From the NCBI RefSeq assembly GCF_012070565.1, contig NZ_JAAQRO010000030.1:186001-250000 (forward strand): 64,000 nucleotides of DNA, given 5' to 3'. The notes beneath the pieces are model-generated. The model was given only the letters and a program-made list of their open reading frames with translations. It was not told the origin of the DNA and searched no databases. This document shows, piece after piece, positions 56,399-64,000 of this stretch. How positions within the stretch are numbered: position 1 is the first letter of the stretch; the number at the start of each line of letters is the position of its first letter. The translations under genes were made by a program, and so were the position numbers. This DNA comes from Anaerosporobacter faecicola. GTDB taxonomy: Bacteria > Bacillota > Clostridia > Lachnospirales > Lachnospiraceae.

Positions 56399-57128
56399 CC
56401 TAATTCAGACAGAATTCTTAAAATTACGTCGTAGGAAATTTGTTTGGTTCATGCTGTCAACTTCTCTTATTATGCCATTTCTGGCGCTTTTATACTTTAA
56501 TTATTTTGGAAAAAAAGATATTGAACCAATGCAATTTTATAAAATGTCTGCGTATGGATTTACTCTTTTTATTATTCTACCGATCGTATTGGGGATGCTT
56601 TGTACAATGCTTATGCGTGAAGAAAATCAATATGATATGTTGAAGCAACTTTGGATTGTGCCTGTTAGCAAAATGGGATATTTATTAAGTAAATTTTTTG
56701 TTGTATTCGTTTACTCCATTTGTTTTATGTTGATTACAGCTGTAGCTTCGGTGATATTCAGTGTAATTCCCGGATATGTTGCATTGGAATGGGGAAGCAT
56801 TCTCAATTTGTTGGAAAAATGTATTATAATAGGTGTTCTCTCTGCTTTTGTAATGTTACCCATATTAGCAATCGCCGCATCACAAAAAGGATACATTCTT
56901 CCTGCTTGTGTTACATTGGTATATGCTTTTTCTGGATTCATCTTAATGTCAATAAATGCATATTTACATCCAATATCAAGTATGGCACTTATTGTTATTT
57001 GCAATAATGACATTCCAGGGGTTGTATTGAAACAGGAGATGAATATACCATTCGCATTTCTTTGTATTGGAATTTGGGATATTGTAGCTTTATTACTTTC
57101 GAATATTGCATTGAAAAGAAGAAAGTGA
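56391..57128 (+). CDS. LanE/G-type ABC permease, first subunit
   Basis: The 245-residue six-helix permease opens LLNLIQTEFLKLRRRKFVW, the typical start of lantibiotic-protection permeases, with MREENQYDMLKQLWIVPVSKMGYLLSKFF after helix two. The start is TTG 56391, eight bases from AGGAGG; the GTG at 56382 is too close. It overlaps the ATPase gene by eight bases. Likely role: removal of a cationic peptide from the membrane. Confidence 0.9.
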   Translation: MLNLIQTEFLKLRRRKFVWFMLSTSLIMPFLALLYFNYFGKKDIEPMQFYKMSAYGFTLFIILPIVLGMLCTMLMREENQYDMLKQLWIVPVSKMGYLLSKFFVVFVYSICFMLITAVASVIFSVIPGYVALEWGSILNLLEKCIIIGVLSAFVMLPILAIAASQKGYILPACVTLVYAFSGFILMSINAYLHPISSMALIVICNNDIPGVVLKQEMNIPFAFLCIGIWDIVALLLSNIALKRRK

Positions 57129-57138
57129 GGTGTGGAGC

Positions 57139-57924
57139 ATGCGTATATTACTTTGGGCGGAATGCCAAAAGATTCGCCGTTCAAAGATTGTTTGGATCAC
57201 GATTTTTGCAACCCTTATGTTAGCTTCCATTGTTTTTATAGGCGGGTTAGACCAGTATAAAGGACCTGAGGTGCATTATGGGTTAAAGACAGTTTGTGAT
57301 GGAGCGCGGTATATAGACAATGCGGGGTGGTATATGGATGAAGCCCAACCATGGGCAACATTCTTTGTCCTTCCATCGGTTATTGCACTTTTGGGGAGCT
57401 ATATGATCTGCCGTGAAGAAGAGGAAGACACACTTAAATCCTTACGTCTCATTCCTATCAATGAGGGAAAGCTAACCTTAGCAAAAATGATTATTACGTT
57501 CGTGTTCAGTATCTTACTGTACTTATTGCTTTTTAGTATAACATTTTTAACAGAAGTAATTTTACATAGTACGAATTTATCGGCAGAATTGGTTATAAGC
57601 GCATTGAAGGAATATTTACTAGACGGTGTAGGTGTATTCCTTGCAATCTCACCCATTATTGCATTCACATCCCGACTAAAAAAATATTGGCTTGCATTAG
57701 TAGTGACGGAGATCTATTGTGTTGCCGGAATGTTTGCGGCTATGTCAAATGTCTTAAAAAAACTATATCCCATTACAGCCGTATTCAATCTATCTGGCTA
57801 TCATATAACAACGATTAGAAACAGAATGGGAAGTATCCTAATCCTGTTATTGTGCAGTTGTCTAGCTGCCCTAATATTAAACGGACTTAATCATAACAAA
57901 AAGAAGAAAAATAGAGTACGATAA
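57139..57924 (+). CDS. LanE/G-type ABC permease, second subunit
   Basis: The 261-residue permease opens MRILLWAECQKIRRSKIVW, like its neighbour, but has a larger first outside loop (residues ~37-75, GLDQYKGPEVHYGLKTVCDG) and CREEEEDTLKSLRLIPINEGKLTLAKM after helix two. The loop could contact the peptide substrate. Six helices. ATG 57139 follows GAGGTGTGGAG. Third gene of the ABC operon. Confidence 0.9.
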   Translation: MRILLWAECQKIRRSKIVWITIFATLMLASIVFIGGLDQYKGPEVHYGLKTVCDGARYIDNAGWYMDEAQPWATFFVLPSVIALLGSYMICREEEEDTLKSLRLIPINEGKLTLAKMIITFVFSILLYLLLFSITFLTEVILHSTNLSAELVISALKEYLLDGVGVFLAISPIIAFTSRLKKYWLALVVTEIYCVAGMFAAMSNVLKKLYPITAVFNLSGYHITTIRNRMGSILILLLCSCLAALILNGLNHNKKKKNRVR

Positions 57925-57941
57925 TTAGAGAGGTGTTACGA

Positions 57942-58130
57942 GTGAAAAAAAGATTATATCGAATCAATCAAGGGAAAAAACTTACTGGGGTTTGTGGAGG
58001 TATTGCTAAATACTGTGGAATTGATCCTAAGATTATACGCTTAATCTGGGTAATATGTTTTTTCACATATGGAAGTGGACTTGTAGCTTATATACTATGC
58101 TCCATCATTATACCGAAAGAAAGAGAATAA
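57942..58130 (+). CDS. PspC-domain protein
   Basis: This 62-residue PspC domain has LYRINQGKKLTGVCGGIAKYCGIDPKIIRLIWVICF and a membrane helix FFTYGSGLVAYILCSIII. Such proteins respond to envelope stress and often follow transporters for antimicrobial peptides. The start is GTG 57942, seven bases past AGAGG, fitting the usual MKK-LYR opening; a GTG nine bases earlier lies in the site. It ends the resistance module. Confidence 0.9.
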   Translation: MKKRLYRINQGKKLTGVCGGIAKYCGIDPKIIRLIWVICFFTYGSGLVAYILCSIIIPKERE

Positions 58131-58204
58131 AATAGCAGTGACTTAACCGTTTCATTCGTGTACACTAGTATTAGAAAGCTAGGCATGAAAGAAGGTTGAT
58201 ATGT

Positions 58205-59182
58205 ATGAGAATGCATCGTCTGATTAATATATTATTGACATTAGAAGATAAGAAGAAGATTACGGCAAAAGAGATGGCAGAGCGCTTGGAAGTTTCCATT
58301 CGGACAGTCTATCGGGATATTGATACCTTATGCGAAGCAGGAATTCCGATCTGTACGGAGGCAGGACCAGGAGGCGGAATATCTTTTATGGAAGGATACC
58401 ATACGCAGGTGAAACATCTTGATCAGGAAGATTTAATATACTTGTATCTGAATAATCTGGGTATAAAGGTCGAACGAAGTAGTTATTTGGCAAGAAAATC
58501 TGACACCACATTACGGAAATTAGAGAGGGATTTGCCTGAATCAGAAATGAAGAATCTACATAGTTTGCAGGAACGATTCATTGTAGACAATGAGCCTTGG
58601 TGGGGGGAAAAACATCGTTTGCCTCAGATGGATCAGATTGTTCAAGCAATTTGGCAGCTCCACAAATTGCGTGTGGTTTATGAGAAGGTGGACCAAACAA
58701 GAACGGATCGGATCATTCGCCCATATGGAATTGTGGTGAAAGATAATGTCTGGTATTTGGTTGGATATTGTGAACGTTCCAATGCAATTCGAATCTTTCG
58801 TTGTGAGAGGATTACTAGTTGTACTCTTTTGAATGAAAGTTTTCTATATCCAGAAGACTTTCATTTGAAAACGTATTTTGCAGTGTCCTTAAAAGAATTC
58901 AAGGGAAATTGCAACTTGCAGGAACAATATGCTGTAAGCTTAGTTGCTACAGAGAACATCTTCCCACAGCTGAAAGATCTGGAGTATACGGTAAAGAAAG
59001 CAATAAAAAGTGCTTCTTATGAGATTTGTGTGAATCTGTTTGGCTTTGAAAATGCCCTTCGCGATTACTGGAACATACTGATTCAAGCCGAAATCCTAGA
59101 GCCAGTGGAATTACGAAATGCAGTACAGCAAATGTTAGTAGAAGCAGAAAGAAGATATAACAACCATGACATAAATGGTTAG
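58205..59182 (+). CDS. WYL-domain transcriptional regulator (YafY type)
   Basis: The 325-residue protein has an N-terminal winged HTH (LINILLTLEDKKKITAKEMAERLEVSIRTVYRDI), a linker with GGGISFMEGYHT, and a WYL domain (DRIIRPYGIVVKDNVWYLVGYCERSNAIRIFRCERI), ending in a WCX segment. WYL proteins bind nucleic acid or small ligands and often repress nearby stress genes. ATG 58205 is favoured, with AAGAAGG upstream; ATG 58211 is an alternative. Its 3' end overlaps the convergent AraC gene by four bases. Confidence 0.9.
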   Translation: MRMHRLINILLTLEDKKKITAKEMAERLEVSIRTVYRDIDTLCEAGIPICTEAGPGGGISFMEGYHTQVKHLDQEDLIYLYLNNLGIKVERSSYLARKSDTTLRKLERDLPESEMKNLHSLQERFIVDNEPWWGEKHRLPQMDQIVQAIWQLHKLRVVYEKVDQTRTDRIIRPYGIVVKDNVWYLVGYCERSNAIRIFRCERITSCTLLNESFLYPEDFHLKTYFAVSLKEFKGNCNLQEQYAVSLVATENIFPQLKDLEYTVKKAIKSASYEICVNLFGFENALRDYWNILIQAEILEPVELRNAVQQMLVEAERRYNNHDING

Positions 59183-59970
59183 TACAGAGTAATTTGTGAT
59201 TTTCGATATTTGGCAGGAGTATATCCTGTCATTTTTTTAAATTGTCGGTAGAAATGTACTTCGTTTGTATATCCACAGAGTTCTGCAATCTGCTCCTGTG
59301 TTAAATCCGTGGTAGTAAGAATGTATTTGGCATGTTCAATTCGTAATTGAATCAAATCTTGCTGAAAGGATATACCAAAAAAATCACGGTAGATATGTTG
59401 AAAGTAGGAAGAACTGATGCCTAAACGCTTCGCATACTTTTCAATGGTGGGCAGCTCGGAAAAATCATTTTGCATATCTAATCGAAGTGCCTGTAGCTGC
59501 TCATGAAAAAGATTGCCTAACTTCTTGTGTTCTCTTGAACGATAGGATGAAATTAGATGATTGAAGAGAACATGCGTCAATGCATGGATATTCTCCTTGC
59601 CTAATTCGGAAGTTTCATAGGATTTTTCCCATAAGATCTGTTTGATCAAAAGAGTAAAGATATCCATATTCGTAATGGGAAAGGGACGATTCATAGGAAG
59701 GGTCGGATATTGGTACAAGAGGGAATCTTCTGCTTGAAAATGAAGCCAGTCATCCATATAGATTCCATCAGGATTATTGTAGGAATATGGTGTGTGAGGG
59801 GTCAGAATGATGGCATGACCTGGAGTAACGCAGTAGTGCTGGTTATTAATGCAGAATGCACCAGCTGTACGTACGATTAATATCACATAGTTTGGTAATC
59901 CTTCTGGGCGAACCATACGGAAGGAACTCGGATGTTTTGTGGCGCAACCACCATTTAATACAGTAATCAT
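59179..59970 (-). CDS. AraC-family regulator of the glucuronide genes
   Basis: The 263-residue protein has an N-terminal cupin (VRPEGLPNYVILIVRTAGAFCINNQHY; GHAIILTPHTPYSY) and a C-terminal two-HTH domain (IEKYAKRLGISSSYFQHIYRDFFG, IAELCGYTNEVHFYRQFKKMTGYTPAKYRKS). The cupin should bind a sugar. It is divergent from GH88 and DUF2264 genes across 130 bp, which includes ATGTT-GT-AACAT (60037-60048) as a candidate site, so it probably activates them in response to a uronide. ATG 59968-59970 is close behind GAGGTG. Confidence 0.92.
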   Translation of the reverse strand: MITVLNGGCATKHPSSFRMVRPEGLPNYVILIVRTAGAFCINNQHYCVTPGHAIILTPHTPYSYNNPDGIYMDDWLHFQAEDSLLYQYPTLPMNRPFPITNMDIFTLLIKQILWEKSYETSELGKENIHALTHVLFNHLISSYRSREHKKLGNLFHEQLQALRLDMQNDFSELPTIEKYAKRLGISSSYFQHIYRDFFGISFQQDLIQLRIEHAKYILTTTDLTQEQIAELCGYTNEVHFYRQFKKMTGYTPAKYRKSQITLY

Positions 59971-60100
59971 ATACACCTCGATTTAGCAGGATATGTTAGT
60001 TTTTTTACATTATAGGATATTAAAAAAATCTTGTCAATGTTGTAACATGATAAAAAGAGCAAAATGTCATACGTACGGTTTTTAGAAGGGAGGAGAAAGA

Positions 60101-61219
60101 ATGCAGGAAAAGGATTGGGCAAGACAGGTTTCTAATCAGATCAAAGAGAAGATGGAAAAGGTGGCGAACCGAACACAGCATAAGATACCATATACCACAC
60201 AAAATGGAGTATATGATGACTGGTCAGACCGGATCTGTTGGTGGACGAATGGATTCTTTGGTGGTATGATGTGGCAACTTTATCATGCGACCAAACTTCC
60301 TTTATACAAGCAGATTGCATTGGAAAATGAAGTAAAATTGGATCAGAATTTAATGGATTCTCAGGGAATGGATCATGACAGCGGGTTCAAATGGCTTCCT
60401 ACAGCAGTTGCAAATTATCGCTTATCAGGAAAGAAGGAAGCCAGAAATCGAGGAATCTTGGCAGCAGACAATCTTGCAGGTCGCTATAATCTGGTCGGAA
60501 GATTCATACGGGCATGGAATGATGATGGAGATGGGAGCAAGGCTGGCTGGGCAATCATTGACTGTATGATGAACCTTCCTTTACTATACTGGGCATATGA
60601 AGAGACCAACGATCCACGCTATCTTCATGTGGCAGTAAATCATGCAAGAACAGTGGAACAGCATTTCTTCCGAGAAGATGGTTCGGTCAATCACATTGTA
60701 GAGTTTGATCCGAAAACCGGTGATTTTGTCCGCGCCTATGGAGGACAGGGGTATAAGGAAGGTTCTTCATGGACACGGGGGCAGGCTTGGTGCATCTATG
60801 GATTTACCTTAAGTTATCTGCATACGAAGAATACGGAATTTTTAGAGTATGCTAGAAAAACAGCGGATTATTTCATTGCACATATCCCTGCTAGTGGTTT
60901 GATTCCTGTGGACTTTGTGCAACCGGTGGATTGTACATGGGAGGATTCTACAGCAGCAGTTATTGCGGCGTGTGGAATGCTTGAGATTGCAAAAGCACTA
61001 GAACCAGAGGAAGGAGTGTCGTACAGAGAGGCAGCTCTTCGATTGTTACATGCCATTGTAGAAAATAGATGCAATTGGTCAGACGACTGTGATAACATAG
61101 TAGAAAGATGTACAGCCGCCTATCATGACAAGGAGCATGAATTCTCCATCATATATGGTGACTACTTCTTTATTGAGGCAATATGGAAGCTAACGGGAGA
61201 AGAACTTTTTATCTGGTAA
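60101..61219 (+). CDS. GH88 unsaturated glucuronyl hydrolase
   Basis: The 372-residue cytoplasmic (alpha/alpha)6-barrel enzyme removes 4,5-unsaturated uronic acid from oligosaccharides produced by polysaccharide lyases. Catalytic positions are Asp93 in MDHDSGF (equal to Asp88 of the Bacillus GL1 enzyme) and Asp154 in AIIDCMMNLPLLYW (equal to Asp149). Other marks are SSWTRGQAWCIYGF and WEDSTAAVIAACGM. There is no signal peptide. It is first in a two-gene unit with a DUF2264 protein and divergent from AraC; no transporter or lyase is in view. GGGAGGAG precedes ATG 60101. Confidence 0.94.
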   Translation: MQEKDWARQVSNQIKEKMEKVANRTQHKIPYTTQNGVYDDWSDRICWWTNGFFGGMMWQLYHATKLPLYKQIALENEVKLDQNLMDSQGMDHDSGFKWLPTAVANYRLSGKKEARNRGILAADNLAGRYNLVGRFIRAWNDDGDGSKAGWAIIDCMMNLPLLYWAYEETNDPRYLHVAVNHARTVEQHFFREDGSVNHIVEFDPKTGDFVRAYGGQGYKEGSSWTRGQAWCIYGFTLSYLHTKNTEFLEYARKTADYFIAHIPASGLIPVDFVQPVDCTWEDSTAAVIAACGMLEIAKALEPEEGVSYREAALRLLHAIVENRCNWSDDCDNIVERCTAAYHDKEHEFSIIYGDYFFIEAIWKLTGEELFIW

Positions 61220-61373
61220 ATATTTTGTAAGACATTACCGAGGTAAGTTCCTATTAGAAAGTATAATAAAATTCAAAAAAGAAGATTCTATAAAACAATT
61301 GAAAAAGTAAATGCAGAAAGATAATTCAGAATAATAAAGAAAACAGATTCGTGGAACTATAGGAGGAAGAAGA

Positions 61374-63461
61374 ATGAGTTTTAAACCAAAAACATTGGAT
61401 TTTGGAAAAAGTCCATATACAGGATTAACTAGAGAAAGCTGGATTGAAGCAGCAGAATATTTGGTAGAAGGAATCTTTCAGAATATCAAGGACTTTAATG
61501 ATCCAGTGATTATGCCAAGACAAGATACCAAGATTACATATCCACATTTGAATCAACCAAAAGAGATACAGGCAGTGGAGTATCAAGCGGAGATCTTTGA
61601 AGGACTAGCTCGTTCTTTATTTGTAGCAGCACCATTAATTCATGATGATCCAAAACGAAAAATATGTGGGTATGATCTAAGAGAATATTATAAAAATCAA
61701 ATTCTTCGTTGTTGTACAAAAGGTGATGCCAACTATGTTGGAGACTATGAATCGTTACAGGAAGGCACAGGACATAAGGATCCATTTCGTGCATTTCAAC
61801 AAACAGTAGAGACTTGTGCACTTGTCATCTGTCTTTGGGAATCGAAGGAAGAAATTTGGGATACCTATACGAAAGAGGAGAAAGACCGCATTGCTATCTT
61901 TTTATCTGACTTTGCACATGCCAATACCGTTCCACAAAATTGGCGTTTGTTCAATATGTTAGATCTTGCATTCTTGCATATGGAGGGATATGAGGTTGAT
62001 AAAGAAATCATGTTGGATCATGCACAGGCAATCCTTCAATACTATGCAGGGGACGGCTGGTACCGTGATGGTCATTCCTTTGATTACTACTCTGCATGGG
62101 CATTCAATGTATATGCACCACTTTGGAACATCTGGTATGGATATGAGAATGAACCATTTATTGCGAAGCAATTTGAAGAAAACTCCAATAAATTAATGGA
62201 AACATACGCTGATTACTTTGATAGAGACGGCTTTACGAACATGTGGGGTAGAAGTAATATATATCGAAATGCTGCGACTAGTGCATTTGGTGCCAATCTA
62301 TATCTGAACAATTCCAAGGTAGATCCTGGTGTTGCTAGACGTGTATGCTCTGGTTCTTTATTGCAGTTTATGACAAGAGATGATTTCTTGTATGAAGGAA
62401 TTCCAACCTTAGGATTTTATGGTCAATTCTCACCACTGGTTCAGGGATATTCTTGTGCAGAATCTCCTTTCTGGCTTGGAAAAGCGTTTCTATGTCTTCA
62501 TTTACCAGCAGAGCATCCATTCTGGACAGCAACAGAGAAGAATGGAACGTGGGATACCTTAAAACCAAAGGAAGTAAAACAAACGGTATTAGATGGACCA
62601 GCATTATGTTTCTCTAATCATGAAGCCAACGGAGAAACCATTCTTCGTACAGGTAAGATCGTTAAGACAAAAGAAGATAAGCATGGTATGTGGAACTATT
62701 CCAAACTGTCCTTCAATACCAAGTATCCTTGGGAAGCAGAACCAGTGTTTACGAAGGAGGATGGAAAGCTTGTAAGTGGTGAATTGGATTCCCAACAGTA
62801 CGTATTAAAAGATACTACTAGTGGAGAGATTCAAAGAGCTAACGTGACATTCTGGAGCGGGGAAAAAGATGATGTACTGTATCGTAGACAATTCTTTAAT
62901 TACAATTTGGAAACAGAATGTCATTGGATGCAGGCATTGAATTTGGCTGACTTTACCGTACCTTATGGTATTATGCGTGTGGATAAGATTCGTCTGTTCA
63001 AACGTCCGATATCCCTATCACTTGGTGCATATGGTTTCCCTGATAATGGTACGAAAATCAACGTTGTAGAGCAAGGCAATGCAAAGGCAATTATACTAAA
63101 AGGAACGGATCACACAGGAAAAGAACGTCAGTTAGCAATGACCATCTATGATGGCTGGAGTGAACTTAATTATGTGAGAAGTACAGGAACGAATCCGGAT
63201 TCACAGAATTCAATCATTGTATATGCTTATACAGAACGCACGAAACAATATGGTGGGAATGAACCTTATATTCTAATTTCACAAGTTATTACAAAAGAAA
63301 GCCATGAAGATTTCACTGATGACGAAATCTTCCCAATCAAAGAGGTTATATATGAAGATACCAACAAGGTTGGAGCATATGGAACGACCATCATTACGAT
63401 GAAAGATGGCAGTAGCAAAAAGATCAATTATGAACAAATGGAAGCAAAGATGATGCTATAG
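61374..63461 (+). CDS. DUF2264 protein (probable GH154-type glucuronidase)
   Basis: This 695-residue protein has a helical barrel N-terminal part and a beta-rich C-terminal part. Family marks are QAVEYQAEIFEGLARSLFVAAPLI, NWRLFNMLDLAFLHMEGYEVD, GDGWYRDGHSFDYYSAWAFNVYAPLW and YADYFDRDGFTNMWGRSNIYRNAA. DUF2264 members have been tied to beta-glucuronidase activity (GH154) in gut Bacteroides; the link is from general knowledge and needs a direct match. Cytoplasmic, no signal. It follows GH88 by 154 bases, so both likely act on the same uronide. AGGAGGAAG precedes ATG 61374. Confidence 0.88.
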   Translation: MSFKPKTLDFGKSPYTGLTRESWIEAAEYLVEGIFQNIKDFNDPVIMPRQDTKITYPHLNQPKEIQAVEYQAEIFEGLARSLFVAAPLIHDDPKRKICGYDLREYYKNQILRCCTKGDANYVGDYESLQEGTGHKDPFRAFQQTVETCALVICLWESKEEIWDTYTKEEKDRIAIFLSDFAHANTVPQNWRLFNMLDLAFLHMEGYEVDKEIMLDHAQAILQYYAGDGWYRDGHSFDYYSAWAFNVYAPLWNIWYGYENEPFIAKQFEENSNKLMETYADYFDRDGFTNMWGRSNIYRNAATSAFGANLYLNNSKVDPGVARRVCSGSLLQFMTRDDFLYEGIPTLGFYGQFSPLVQGYSCAESPFWLGKAFLCLHLPAEHPFWTATEKNGTWDTLKPKEVKQTVLDGPALCFSNHEANGETILRTGKIVKTKEDKHGMWNYSKLSFNTKYPWEAEPVFTKEDGKLVSGELDSQQYVLKDTTSGEIQRANVTFWSGEKDDVLYRRQFFNYNLETECHWMQALNLADFTVPYGIMRVDKIRLFKRPISLSLGAYGFPDNGTKINVVEQGNAKAIILKGTDHTGKERQLAMTIYDGWSELNYVRSTGTNPDSQNSIIVYAYTERTKQYGGNEPYILISQVITKESHEDFTDDEIFPIKEVIYEDTNKVGAYGTTIITMKDGSSKKINYEQMEAKMML

Positions 63462-63479
63462 GCAGAAACGTTGTTTTTA

Positions 63480-63532
63480 TATCGCATAGAGGAATATCCC
63501 TAAGGGGGTAGGAAACTATGCGATATTTTTTT
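63480..63532 (+). terminator. Terminator after the DUF2264 gene
   Basis: TATCGCATAG (63480-63489) pairs exactly with CTATGCGATA (63516-63525), and seven T follow. The loop holds a smaller CCTAAGGGGG pairing. Confidence 0.9.
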
Positions 63533-63632
63533 ATGTAAGTTACATTTATTCAGTATGTTTGTTCCATATGGTATAATCGAATTAAAAAGGGCAGGAATAC
63601 CATTTATCAAATAGAAGGGAGATTTAGTAATT

Positions 63633-63962
63633 ATGAAAATGAGATCGGAGTATACATGTCCATTAGAAATGACACATGATATCATTCGTGGAAAATGGAA
63701 ACCAATCATTATGTGGCAATTGAGTAAGGATAAACAATCTTTATCTGGATTAAAGCGGGAAATCAAGGGAATTAGTCAGAAGATGCTGCTTCAAAATTTG
63801 GGGGAGCTGATGGAATATGGGATTGTTGAAAAACATTCTTTTGAAGGATATCCCTTACACGTGGAGTATTATTTGACAGAGCGAGGAAAGGAACTATTTG
63901 AGGCGGTTACAATCATGCAGAATGTTGGAATAGCAATCATGAAGGAAGACCAAGGATCATAG
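63633..63962 (+). CDS. HxlR-family regulator
   Basis: The 109-residue winged-helix protein has CPLEMTHDIIRGKWKPIIMWQL, LSGLKREIKGISQKMLLQNLGELMEYGIVEK and VEYYLTERGKELFEAV. The Cys at position 9 in the N-terminal arm (SEYTC) is the site used for redox sensing in this family. AAGGGAG precedes ATG 63633. Its target is probably beyond the right edge. The last 38 bases of the window show no further start. Confidence 0.92.
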   Translation: MKMRSEYTCPLEMTHDIIRGKWKPIIMWQLSKDKQSLSGLKREIKGISQKMLLQNLGELMEYGIVEKHSFEGYPLHVEYYLTERGKELFEAVTIMQNVGIAIMKEDQGS

Positions 63963-64000
63963 TTACAAAAAAGTGGGTAATGGTCGAAATGATTAAGTAG

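Noticed and set aside
1-64000. tRNA, rRNA, CRISPR arrays, prophage, IS elements, replication origin
   Set aside because: I looked for cloverleaf arms, rRNA signatures, regular spaced repeats, integrase or transposase motifs and DnaA-box clusters and saw none I could support.

Overview
The window reads as chromosome of a low-GC, strictly Gram-positive Firmicute of the clostridial/Lachnospiraceae type. The grounds are AT-rich codon use, strong AAGGAGG-type ribosome binding sites, TTG/GTG starts, a leucine T-box before leuS, HxlR, ArsR, MarR and many AraC regulators, and no rRNA, tRNA, CRISPR, phage or IS genes. A bile-salt-hydrolase-type enzyme, an oleate hydratase and glucuronide-cleaving enzymes would fit a gut inhabitant. 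That habitat, and any name below family level, is inference.

Layout. 1-5.5 kb: end of a DUF2935 gene, a DUF2441 protein, a LytTR regulator with its DUF3021 membrane partner, a membrane-anchored alpha/beta hydrolase and an AraC-GyrI-like regulator. 5.5-9 kb: a 290-bp imperfect palindrome, two small hydrolases, a tandem pair of 20/21-residue four-cysteine peptides with their own promoter and terminator, and a MarR/membrane-protein operon. 9-14.7 kb: a zinc-ribbon/C-type-lectin membrane protein, a GH3 lipoprotein, an acyltransferase and a choloylglycine-hydrolase-family enzyme. 14.7-17.7 kb: T-box and leuS. 17.8-25.7 kb: a three-gene oxidoreductase/TIM-barrel operon with a broken AraC regulator, then a metal-efflux locus (ArsR, HMA chaperone, P1B ATPase).

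25.7-39 kb: oleate hydratase, a chemotaxis receptor, GyrI-like and AraC-GyrI-like proteins, a MerR-methyltransferase fusion behind a textbook MerR promoter, a truncated beta-lactamase-family gene, a cold-shock gene, and an iron-sulfur flavoprotein divergent from an HxlR regulator. 39-43.5 kb: a NiCo (czcD) riboswitch in front of an unusual P-type ATPase, then a MATE exporter. 43.5-51 kb: an esterase, an ArsR-type regulator, an ABC exporter behind a perfect palindrome, and a TPR protein. Two promoters here share a 45-bp block. 51-58 kb: a leader-peptide region and phosphotransferase, then a response regulator/kinase/LanFEG-like ABC transporter/PspC module with three helically phased operator repeats. 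58-64 kb: a WYL regulator, then AraC plus GH88 and DUF2264 (uronic-acid release), and an HxlR regulator.

The main themes are small-molecule and metal sensing coupled to efflux, and many compact regulator-target pairs. The least explained items are the duplicated cysteine micropeptides (7.45-7.71 kb), the acidic peptide/membrane-protein pair (43.6-44.05 kb), the self-folding leader ORF (51.1 kb), and a roughly 60-90 bp element present three times in 5' leaders (15.2, 32.7 and 51.3 kb).
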